DNA of 31,829 nucleotides from JAYPAN01 sp038123715. Lineage in GTDB: Bacteria > Pseudomonadota > Alphaproteobacteria > RS24. The notes below the pieces were generated by a model, which worked only from the letters and a program-made list of their open reading frames with translations, had not been told where the DNA came from and ran no database searches. The translations under genes were made by a program, and so were the position numbers. The stretch spans positions 1-31,829 of the forward strand of contig JAYPAN010000020.1 of NCBI GenBank assembly GCA_038123715.1. Direction: 5' to 3'. Of this stretch, positions 8,187-15,234 are shown piece after piece. Each line of letters opens with the position of its first letter. The first letter of the stretch is position 1.

Positions 8187-8453
8187 ATGCTGACGCAAAT
8201 TGTGAAAATAGAAAACCGGCGCGGCTTGCACGCCCGCGCCTCGGCCAAATTTGTCGAATTGGCTGAACGCTTTAACGCGCAAGTGACAGTCTCCAAAGAC
8301 GGCGATATAGCGGCGGCAACATCAATTATGGGGCTGATGATGCTGGGCGCTTCCTGCGGCAGCGAAATCTCTATTTCCGCCAAGGGTGATGCGGCACAGG
8401 CCGCTTTGGCAGCATTGGTGGCGCTGGTTGAGCGCCGCTTTGACGAGGAATAG
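8187..8453 (+). CDS. phosphocarrier protein HPr (NPr type)
   Basis: This is a small cytoplasmic phosphocarrier that receives phosphate from Enzyme I on a histidine and from HprK on a serine. I chose the ATG at 8187 (88 residues) because it places the active histidine at H15 in RRGLHARASA and the regulatory serine at S46 in ATSIMGLMML, the canonical HPr numbering. An in-frame GTG at 8139 would add 16 residues and overlap the EIIA gene. No clear Shine-Dalgarno precedes 8187, so translation is probably coupled to EIIA, which ends 20 bases earlier. Enzyme I is not in the window. Confidence 0.88.
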   Translation: MLTQIVKIENRRGLHARASAKFVELAERFNAQVTVSKDGDIAAATSIMGLMMLGASCGSEISISAKGDAAQAALAALVALVERRFDEE

Positions 8454-8474
8454 GCGCGGGCGTCCTTTTTCTAA

Positions 8475-8494
8475 ATATAAAGAAATCTTTATAT
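8475..8494. promoter_or_regulatory. candidate SahR/SamR-type operator upstream of ahcY
   Basis: A perfect inverted repeat, ATATAAAG-AAAT-CTTTATAT, lies about 95 bases before ahcY and just after the HPr gene. In many Proteobacteria ahcY is controlled by ArsR-family SahR-type repressors that bind AT-rich palindromes and respond to S-adenosylhomocysteine. Position, symmetry and composition fit that class. The exact consensus match is from memory and was not computed. The palindrome could overlap an AT-rich core promoter. Confidence 0.55.
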
Positions 8495-8516
8495 CCTCTT
8501 GCGCCAATGCGGCAGA

Positions 8517-8578
8517 CCTGATAACAGACACGCATAATTTGTTTCCGGGTCGCCACGCTGGCGCCCTTATTTATCAGG
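8517..8578 (+). promoter_or_regulatory. structured ahcY leader that would sequester the ribosome-binding site
   Basis: CCTGATAA (8517-8524) pairs perfectly with TTATCAGG (8571-8578), whose 3' end runs into the Shine-Dalgarno AGGGGA ahead of the ATG at 8588. Enclosed is a second stem: GGG, a bulged T, then CGCC (8547-8554) pairs with GGCGCCC (8560-8566) around ACGCT. The shape resembles an expression platform. It does not match the SAH or SAM riboswitch consensus sequences that I remember. Confidence 0.4.
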
Positions 8579-8587
8579 GGAAATGTT

Positions 8588-9877
8588 ATGAGCAATGATT
8601 ACAAAGTCGCCGATATCTCACTGGCCGATTGGGGTCGCAAAGAAATTGCCATTGCCGAAACCGAAATGCCGGGTCTGATGGCGCTGCGCGAAGAATATGG
8701 CAGCGACAAACCGCTGGCCGGGGCGCGGGTGACGGGCTGCCTGCACATGACCATTCAAACCGCCGTGCTGATAGAAACTTTGACCGCGCTTGGGGCTGAA
8801 GTGCGCTGGTCGAGCTGCAATATCTTTTCAACCCAAGACCATGCCGCCGCCGCCATTGCCGCGACCGGCGTGCCGGTTTTTGCCTGGAAAGGCGAAACCG
8901 AGGAGGAGTATTGGTGGTGCGTTGAACAGACTGTGCGCGGCCCGGATGGTTGGGAACCCAATATATTGCTTGATGATGGCGGTGATTTGACCCAGCTTTG
9001 CCATGAAAAATACCCCGAAATCCTTGATAATTGTGTCGGCGTCTCGGAAGAGACCACGACCGGCGTGCTGCGCCTTTATGAAATGGCCAAGGATGGCTCT
9101 TTGAAAATCCCGGCCATTAATGTCAATGACAGCGTGACCAAATCGAAATTCGACAATCTTTATGGCTGCCGCGAAAGTCTGGTCGATGGCGTCAAGCGCG
9201 CCACCGATGTCATGGTGGCCGGTAAAGTCGCCGTCGTTTGCGGCTATGGCGATGTCGGCAAAGGCTCGGCGGAAAGCCTGCGCTCGCAAGGCGCGCGGGT
9301 GATGGTGACCGAGATTGACCCGATTTGCGCGCTGCAAGCAGCGATGGAAGGCTATGAAGTCACCACAATGGATGATGCCGCCGCGATTGGCGATATTTTC
9401 ATCACCGCCACCGGCAATAAGGATGTGATTACCGTTGAGCATATGCGCGAAATGAAAGACCGCGCCATTGTCGGCAATATCGGCCATTTTGACAGTGAGA
9501 TTCAGGTCAATGCACTGCGTAATATGCAATGGCACAATGTCAAACCGCAGGTTGACGAAGTTGAGTTTCCTGATGGCAAGCGGGTTATCCTGCTGGCTGA
9601 GGGACGGCTGCTCAATCTGGGTTGCGCGACCGGCCATCCAAGCTTTGTGATGAGTGCCTCTTTCACAAATCAGGTATTGGCACAGATTGAGCTTTGGCAG
9701 AATGGTGAAAATTATCAGCGCCAAGTCTATGTGCTGCCGAAACATTTGGATGAAAAAGTAGCGCGCCTGCATCTCGGCAAGCTCGGCGCCAAGCTGACCG
9801 AATTATCGACCGACCAGGCCGATTATCTTGGTCTTGGCAAGCAAGGCCCGTTCAAGCCGGAGCATTATCGCTACTAA
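8588..9877 (+). CDS. ahcY: adenosylhomocysteinase
   Basis: This enzyme hydrolyses S-adenosylhomocysteine to homocysteine and adenosine with bound NAD, removing the inhibitory product of SAM-dependent methylation. The 429 residues include CNIFSTQDHAAAA (77-89), EEYWWC (106-111), the active-site segment VNDSVTKSKFDN (179-190), the Rossmann motif CGYGDVGKG (218-226) and the C-terminal KPEHYRY. Between LLDDGGDLTQL and SEETTTGV there is only a short link. The insertion of about 40 residues that lengthens most proteobacterial homologues to about 465-473 is absent, so this is the short form, also seen in eukaryotes. The ATG at 8588 has AGGGGA 6-7 bases upstream. Two candidate regulatory structures occupy the 134-base leader. 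Confidence 0.96.
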   Translation: MSNDYKVADISLADWGRKEIAIAETEMPGLMALREEYGSDKPLAGARVTGCLHMTIQTAVLIETLTALGAEVRWSSCNIFSTQDHAAAAIAATGVPVFAWKGETEEEYWWCVEQTVRGPDGWEPNILLDDGGDLTQLCHEKYPEILDNCVGVSEETTTGVLRLYEMAKDGSLKIPAINVNDSVTKSKFDNLYGCRESLVDGVKRATDVMVAGKVAVVCGYGDVGKGSAESLRSQGARVMVTEIDPICALQAAMEGYEVTTMDDAAAIGDIFITATGNKDVITVEHMREMKDRAIVGNIGHFDSEIQVNALRNMQWHNVKPQVDEVEFPDGKRVILLAEGRLLNLGCATGHPSFVMSASFTNQVLAQIELWQNGENYQRQVYVLPKHLDEKVARLHLGKLGAKLTELSTDQADYLGLGKQGPFKPEHYRY

Positions 9878-9932
9878 AAGCTGCCAACAGAGCGCGCCCT
9901 GAAATCGTTGCTTGTTGCCGCGCCAACGGCGT

Positions 9933-9938
9933 TATACA
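9933..9938 (+). promoter_or_regulatory. -10-like hexamer immediately upstream of tsaE-amgK
   Basis: TATACA ends seven bases before the ATG at 9946, so initiation would fall on or next to the start codon. No Shine-Dalgarno is visible (AACCAGT precedes the ATG). No strong -35 at 16-18 bp spacing was found, so this is tentative. Confidence 0.3.
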
Positions 9939-9945
9939 AACCAGT

Positions 9946-11481
9946 ATGAGCAATGAGGGGCTGCATATTACAATCAATGTGGACAGCGAGGCCGAAACGC
10001 AAAGCCTCGCCGCCCGCCTTGCCGCCCTGTGCCGCGCCGGTGATTTGATTGGCTTGCATGGCGATTTGGGAGCTGGCAAAACCGCCTTTGCGCGCGGCTT
10101 TATTCAGGCTTTGTGCGGGCGCGATATGCAGGTTCCCAGCCCCAGCTTTACCCTTGTGCAGCCCTATGAGGCAGACGGGATTGAGATTATCCACGCCGAT
10201 TTTTACCGGCTTGGCGACGCCTCGGAAGTCGAGGCGCTTGGCCTGCTCGACACGCTGGCCGAGGCGATTACGCTGGTGGAATGGCCCGAACGCGGTGACG
10301 GGGTGCTGCCGCAAACCGATTTTGACATTTACCTGCACACAGCTGGTCAATTGACGGCACGACGCATTGAAATTATTGCCAATGGCGATGCAACACGCCT
10401 GACCGCTTTACAAAATGACCGGCGCGCGGGTGATATTGCAGCCTTTCTTGAACAGGCCGGATGGGAGACCGCGCAACGCCGCGCGCTGGCCGGTGACGCT
10501 TCCACCCGCCGCTTTGAACGCCTGACCGGCAACGGACATTCAGCGATATTGATGGATTGGCAAAAAGCGCCCGATGGCCCGCCCATTTATGACGGGAAAA
10601 GCTATTCCCAAATGGTGCATTTGGCCGAAGCCGCGCCCGCCTATTGCCGCATTTCACGGCATTTGGCCGATATCGGGCTTGGCGTGCCGGAAATTATTGC
10701 CGCCGATGAAGCCCAAGGCTTTGTGTTGCTTGAGGATTTGGGCGATATGTCGCTTGACCGGCTGCCGCCGGAAAACCGCGCACCGGTTTATTTTGAGGCG
10801 GTCGAAACCTTGCTGCATTTGCATAATCAGGACGCGCCCGATTTTCTGCCGCTCTATGACGGGTCGGTGCAGGCGATTGAAGCCGCATTGTTTTGCGACT
10901 GGTATCTGCCCTATATCGGCCACCACCCCGATGCGAAAGCGCGTGGCGCATTTATGGATATTTGGCAGGCATTGGGCGAGACGCTTATCTCTGCCGCGCG
11001 CCCCGTGCTGGTCTTGCGCGATTTCCATTCGGTTAATCTGATGTGGCGCGAGGAAAGACAGGCGCGTTACCGGCTTGGGCTGATTGATGTGCAGGACGCG
11101 CTCGCAGGCCATCCGGCCTATGATTTGATGTCGCTATTGCAAGATGCGCGGATTGATGTGACCCCCGAACAAGCAGCAAGCAGCCTGCGCCATTACACAG
11201 GGCGGCGCTTTGGCGGCGATGCGAATACCGCTGACAGTGCGGCCTTTGAAACCGCCTGCGCCATTGCCGCCACCCAGCGCAATCTCAAAATTGCCGGTAT
11301 TTTTGTCCGCCTTGCCCAGCGCGACGCCAAGCCCGGCTATCTGGCGCATTTGCCGCGTATTCTCACCTATTTGCAACAGGGGCTGACCAATCCGGCACTG
11401 GCCGATATGACCGATTGGCTGCACCGCCATGCGGCAGGCGCGCAGACCCTGAACCCGAATACGGATGTGACCGGTGATTGA
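9946..11481 (+). CDS. TsaE-AmgK fusion: t6A-synthesis ATPase plus MurNAc/GlcNAc anomeric kinase
   Basis: Two proteins are fused in 511 residues. The N-terminal part (about 1-150) is TsaE, the ATPase that supports the TsaB-TsaD complex in making threonylcarbamoyl-A37 of tRNAs. It has the P-loop GDLGAGKT (39-46), the segment PSPSFTLV (64-71), HADFYRL (83-89) and VEWPER (111-116). The C-terminal part (about 170-500) is an aminoglycoside-phosphotransferase-fold kinase of the AmgK type, which phosphorylates MurNAc at C1 during peptidoglycan recycling. It has LAGDASTRRFERL, the catalytic loop LRDFHSVNL (357-365) and the metal site LIDVQDA (379-385). The following gene, overlapping by 8 bases, is murU, the next step of the same recycling route, which supports AmgK over a drug-resistance kinase. 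This fusion occurs in other alphaproteobacteria. Confidence 0.9.
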   Translation: MSNEGLHITINVDSEAETQSLAARLAALCRAGDLIGLHGDLGAGKTAFARGFIQALCGRDMQVPSPSFTLVQPYEADGIEIIHADFYRLGDASEVEALGLLDTLAEAITLVEWPERGDGVLPQTDFDIYLHTAGQLTARRIEIIANGDATRLTALQNDRRAGDIAAFLEQAGWETAQRRALAGDASTRRFERLTGNGHSAILMDWQKAPDGPPIYDGKSYSQMVHLAEAAPAYCRISRHLADIGLGVPEIIAADEAQGFVLLEDLGDMSLDRLPPENRAPVYFEAVETLLHLHNQDAPDFLPLYDGSVQAIEAALFCDWYLPYIGHHPDAKARGAFMDIWQALGETLISAARPVLVLRDFHSVNLMWREERQARYRLGLIDVQDALAGHPAYDLMSLLQDARIDVTPEQAASSLRHYTGRRFGGDANTADSAAFETACAIAATQRNLKIAGIFVRLAQRDAKPGYLAHLPRILTYLQQGLTNPALADMTDWLHRHAAGAQTLNPNTDVTGD

Positions 11482-12199
11482 GACGGGCATGATATTGGCG
11501 GCTGGGCGCGGCACACGCATGCAACCCAAACCCGATGACCCGCCCAAACCATTGATTGAGATTGCCGGACAAAGCCTGCTGGCGCGCATGATGGACAGGC
11601 TGATTGCCGCGCGTGTCAGCCGAATAATCGTCAATGTGCATCACAAGGCCGAGATGATTGAAACGGCATTGCAAGCCTATCAAGACCGCGTGGAATTGCA
11701 TATTTCAGATGAGCGCGAGGCTTTGCTGGAAACCGGCGGCGGGGTGAAAAACGCCTTGCCGCTTATTGGCGACAAGCCGTTTTTTGTCTGCAATGCCGAT
11801 ATTCTCTGGCAGGAAAACAGCGCGGCACTGGCCGGCTTGGCGCAAGGCTTTGACGCCGCGCGCATGGATGGGCGGCTTTTGCTGGCAGCGCGCGCCACCG
11901 GCACTGGTTATGACGGCGCGGGCGATTTTGATTTGCTCGACGATGGCCGCTTGCGCCGCCGCGACCGTGCCGAAGCGCCTTATATTTTCGCCGGTGTGCA
12001 GATTCTGACACCGGCCATTTTTGCCGATATGAACGACACTGCCTTTTCGCTGAATCTGGCCTATGATGCGGGTCTGGCGCGCGGTCGCCTGCATGGCGCG
12101 GTGCTGGACGGCGTTTGGATGCATGTCGGCACGCCGGAAGGGCGGCAAATTGCCGAGCATATTTTAACCGGTGATACCCCACCCGCGCCGCGACCGTGA
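11474..12199 (+). CDS. murU: N-acetylmuramate alpha-1-phosphate uridylyltransferase
   Basis: This is a nucleotidyltransferase of 241 residues that converts MurNAc-1-phosphate and UTP to UDP-MurNAc, bypassing de novo synthesis during wall recycling. The N-terminal signature is MILAAGRGTRMQP, followed by PPKPLIEIAGQSLL. FVCNADI carries the metal-binding aspartate, and MHVGTPEG lies near the C-terminus. The GTG at 11474 overlaps the end of the TsaE-AmgK gene by 8 bases. An ATG at 11489 is the alternative start but would trim the first strand. On sequence alone it could be called a generic sugar-phosphate nucleotidyltransferase; the AmgK neighbour makes MurU the likely role. Confidence 0.88.
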   Translation: MIETGMILAAGRGTRMQPKPDDPPKPLIEIAGQSLLARMMDRLIAARVSRIIVNVHHKAEMIETALQAYQDRVELHISDEREALLETGGGVKNALPLIGDKPFFVCNADILWQENSAALAGLAQGFDAARMDGRLLLAARATGTGYDGAGDFDLLDDGRLRRRDRAEAPYIFAGVQILTPAIFADMNDTAFSLNLAYDAGLARGRLHGAVLDGVWMHVGTPEGRQIAEHILTGDTPPAPRP

Positions 12200-12205
12200 T
12201 ATAAT
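12197..12205 (+). promoter_or_regulatory. extended -10 promoter for addB, overlapping the murU stop codon
   Basis: TGA-TATAAT combines a TGn extension (12197-12199, also the murU stop) with a perfect consensus -10 hexamer (12200-12205). No -35 is visible at 17-bp spacing, but extended -10 promoters do not need one. The hexamer ends five bases before the addB ATG, so the transcript would start at about the A of the ATG. Confidence 0.5.
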
Positions 12206-12210
12206 GAGAC

Positions 12211-15200
12211 ATGAGCGATTCGCGCAGCGCAAAATTATATAATATCGCAGCCGGTCAGCCCTTTCTCGCCATATTGGCGGAAACCCTGATTGACGACGCG
12301 CTGCGGCACGGCCTGTTCGGCGATTATGCCGTCGAGCAATGCCATATCCTGTTGCCGACGCGCCGCGCCGCGCGCAAGCTTGGTGATGCCTTTATCGCTG
12401 CTGCTGAGGCACGCGGCCAAATGGCACTGGTCATGCCGCGCATTTCGACATTGGGCGATATTGACGAAGATTTTCTCGACAACAGCGCCGGTGACGGCTT
12501 TGCCGAGCCGGAAGCGACGCAGCATTTACGCGCCATTGACCCGCAAGAGCGATTTTTCGAGCTTTTGACATTGGTGCGAAAATGGGCGGAAACAAGCGGG
12601 CAGGCTTTGGATGAGGTGCGCCTGCACGCGCTGGCCTATGCGCTGGGCGATTTTCTTGACGAAGCCAATCTTGAGGAGATTGACCTGTCGCGCCTGCATG
12701 ATTTGGTCAGCGAGGGAGACCTTGCCGATTATTGGCAGCAGAGCTTGGGGTTCCTCGCCATTATCACCGAAGCATGGCCGCAGCATTTGGCGGAAAATAA
12801 ATTGCAGGATGCGGTGTTGCGGCGCAATGGGCTGCTTGATGCCCAAGCGGCGGATTGGCAGGCCACCCCGCCCGACCATCCGATTATCGCCGCCGGATCA
12901 ACCGGCAGCATCAAGGCGACAGCGCGCTTGCTGAAAACCATTGCCGGCCTGCCCAATGGTGCTGTTATTCTGCCCGGCCTCGACCTGACAGCAAATGCCG
13001 CCTGCTGGCAAATGATTGGCAAAGATGTCACCCATCCGCAAAACGCTCTGGCGCATTTGCTCAACCATTTTGACTGTGACCGCGAACAGGTGCGCGATTG
13101 GCCGCAAGCGGCAAGCCAGCCTGCCCAATCAAGCGCCGCCACGCAGCGCAGCGCAAACCTGCAAGCAGCCCTTGTGCCAGCCGAGGCAACCGCAATATGG
13201 GCGGGGGCTGACAGGGCTGACATAAAACCCGAAACAGCATTGCCCGATTGCCAAATGCTTGAAGCCCCCGACCAGCGCAGCGAAGCGGGCGCGATTGCGA
13301 TGGCGATGCGCCAGACGCTTGAAACGCCAGGCAAAACGGCGGCGTTGGTCACGCGCGACCGGCATTTGGCGCGCCGCGTAACGGCTGAATTGCAACGCTG
13401 GCATATTGAGGTTGATGACAGTGCCGGACGGCCTTTGTCGAAAACCCCGGCAGCTTTGTTGTTGCGGCTGGCGCTGGATGCCGCGCGGCGCGATTTTGCG
13501 CCTGTGCCGCTTCTGGCTTTACTGAAACACCCAATGGTCGGCTTGGGTCAAAAGCGCGGGTCGCATTTGGCGGCGGTGCGGCAACTGGAAAAGGCCATAT
13601 TGCGGGGGCCGCGACCGGCACAAAGTCTTGCCGGATTGGAAGCGGTGCTTGGCGATGTGGCGAAAGAAACAAAAAACAATCTGCAAGAGGCCGAGCAATT
13701 GCTGGCGCGGCTGCGCGCGGCTTTTGCCGCTTTGCGTGACATGGCCGACCCGACGCCGCTTTCGGCGCATATTGACCAATTGGCCGAGCTGGCTGAAAAA
13801 CTGCTTTGTGCGGAAGATGATGCCAGCTTTTTCGATGGCGCCGAAGACCGCCGCGCATTGGGGACATTTTTTGAAAATCTGCGCGCCCATGTGCAGCAGG
13901 CCGCGCCGGATTTTAACCTGTCACTGGCCGACTGGCCGGAAGTGCTTGATTTATGGCTGTCGCGGCACAGCTTTCGCCAGCAACGCCAAACCACGCCGCG
14001 CCTGTCGATTTGGGGGCCATTGGAAGCGCGTTTAATGCATGCTGATTTGGTGATATTGGGCGGGCTGAATGAAGGCAGCTGGCCGCCCTTGCCGGAAACC
14101 GGGCCTTGGCTGTCGCGGCCGATGCGCGAAAAGCTCGGCCTGTCCCTGCCGGAACGACAAATCGGACAGGCGGCGCATGACTTTGTGCAGGCCGCCAGCG
14201 CGGCGCAAATCCTGCTGACACGGGCGGTGAAAGTGGATGGCGCGCCCGGTGTCGCGGCACGCTGGCTGCGGCGGCTTGAAACGCTGTATGGCAAGCTGCC
14301 GCGCGCCAGCTATTTGCTGGATTGGTGGCAACAGCTTGACCGCCCCGATGGTGTGCCACAGCCGGTTGCCCCGCCCGCACCCTGCCCGCCATTGGCCGCG
14401 CGCCCTAGACAATTATCGGTCACGCAGATTGAGGCCCTGCTTTTCGACCCTTATGCGATTTACGCCCGCAAAGTACTGAATCTGCCCGAATGGGAAGCAG
14501 TGGACGCCAGCGTCTCGGCTGCCCATCGTGGCAGTTTTCTGCATGGCCTGTTTGAGCAGCTCATCAAGGATGGAAAACATTTGCGCGATGATATCGCCAG
14601 TGCCTTGCTGACTTTGGCGCGCGAGGCTGAAAGCCGCAGTGCCGGTGGCGCGGCGATTTTGCAATTTTGGCAGGCTCGGTTGGAAGCCACCGCGCTGTGG
14701 TTTGCCGATTATGAGCGCGACCGGCGCGCGCAAATCGCCGACAGCCATGCCGAAATAACCGGTCGCTGGCCGCTGGGCATTGGCGGTGACACATTCACCC
14801 TGACCGCCAAGGCCGACCGCATTGACCGGCTTAAATCGGGCGGCTATGTGATTATTGACTACAAGACCGGACAGCCGCCGTCACAGACCATGATTAAAAA
14901 ACATTTGGCCGTGCAGATGACATTGGAGGCGGCCATGCTGGCCGATGGGGCATTTGCTGAAAATGGCCTGCCGGCGGGGCGCGTCGAGAGGCTTGATTAC
15001 ATCAAACTCAGCGGGCGTATGCCGCCCGGCGAAGTGATATCCGTGCCACCGGAAGCTGAGTTGATAAATGGCGCGGTGGACATGCTGCAAAAATTACTGG
15101 CGCTATATCAAGACCCCGACCAGCCCTATTTATCGCATATTCGCCAACGCGCGCGGCCTTTTGCCAGTGCCTATGACCATTTGGCGCGGCTTGCCGAATG

Positions 15201-15234
15201 GGCCAGCGATGACAGCGAAGGAGACAGACCATGA
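12211..15234 (+). CDS. addB: double-strand break repair protein AddB
   Basis: This is the second subunit of the AddAB helicase-nuclease that resects double-strand DNA ends to a Chi-type sequence for RecA loading. The 1007 residues have a degenerate superfamily-1 helicase fold: the N-terminus (ILLPTRRAARKLGDAF) follows no Walker A motif, so ATP binding by this subunit is unlikely. The C-terminal PD-(D/E)XK nuclease domain shows VIIDYKTGQPPS around residue 885-895. The cysteines that hold an iron-sulphur cluster in Bacillus AddB are absent here (compare LSVTQIEALLFDPYAIYA and the C-terminal end), as expected for the alphaproteobacterial type. The ATG at 12211 has no Shine-Dalgarno and sits directly after an extended -10 promoter. 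The stop overlaps the addA start in ATGA. Confidence 0.93.
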   Translation: MSDSRSAKLYNIAAGQPFLAILAETLIDDALRHGLFGDYAVEQCHILLPTRRAARKLGDAFIAAAEARGQMALVMPRISTLGDIDEDFLDNSAGDGFAEPEATQHLRAIDPQERFFELLTLVRKWAETSGQALDEVRLHALAYALGDFLDEANLEEIDLSRLHDLVSEGDLADYWQQSLGFLAIITEAWPQHLAENKLQDAVLRRNGLLDAQAADWQATPPDHPIIAAGSTGSIKATARLLKTIAGLPNGAVILPGLDLTANAACWQMIGKDVTHPQNALAHLLNHFDCDREQVRDWPQAASQPAQSSAATQRSANLQAALVPAEATAIWAGADRADIKPETALPDCQMLEAPDQRSEAGAIAMAMRQTLETPGKTAALVTRDRHLARRVTAELQRWHIEVDDSAGRPLSKTPAALLLRLALDAARRDFAPVPLLALLKHPMVGLGQKRGSHLAAVRQLEKAILRGPRPAQSLAGLEAVLGDVAKETKNNLQEAEQLLARLRAAFAALRDMADPTPLSAHIDQLAELAEKLLCAEDDASFFDGAEDRRALGTFFENLRAHVQQAAPDFNLSLADWPEVLDLWLSRHSFRQQRQTTPRLSIWGPLEARLMHADLVILGGLNEGSWPPLPETGPWLSRPMREKLGLSLPERQIGQAAHDFVQAASAAQILLTRAVKVDGAPGVAARWLRRLETLYGKLPRASYLLDWWQQLDRPDGVPQPVAPPAPCPPLAARPRQLSVTQIEALLFDPYAIYARKVLNLPEWEAVDASVSAAHRGSFLHGLFEQLIKDGKHLRDDIASALLTLAREAESRSAGGAAILQFWQARLEATALWFADYERDRRAQIADSHAEITGRWPLGIGGDTFTLTAKADRIDRLKSGGYVIIDYKTGQPPSQTMIKKHLAVQMTLEAAMLADGAFAENGLPAGRVERLDYIKLSGRMPPGEVISVPPEAELINGAVDMLQKLLALYQDPDQPYLSHIRQRARPFASAYDHLARLAEWASDDSEGDRP

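Noticed and set aside
8454..8587. Known SAH, SAM-II or SAM-V riboswitch upstream of ahcY
   Set aside because: I could not match the remembered consensus blocks of these classes. I report only the visible hairpins, not a named riboswitch.
8828..9772. 314-codon minus-strand open frame inside ahcY
   Set aside because: It is a shadow of a strongly conserved gene, with no domain and no ribosome-binding site.
9946..11481. Aminoglycoside resistance phosphotransferase
   Set aside because: The kinase half has that fold, but fusion to TsaE and overlap with murU indicate the AmgK recycling kinase.
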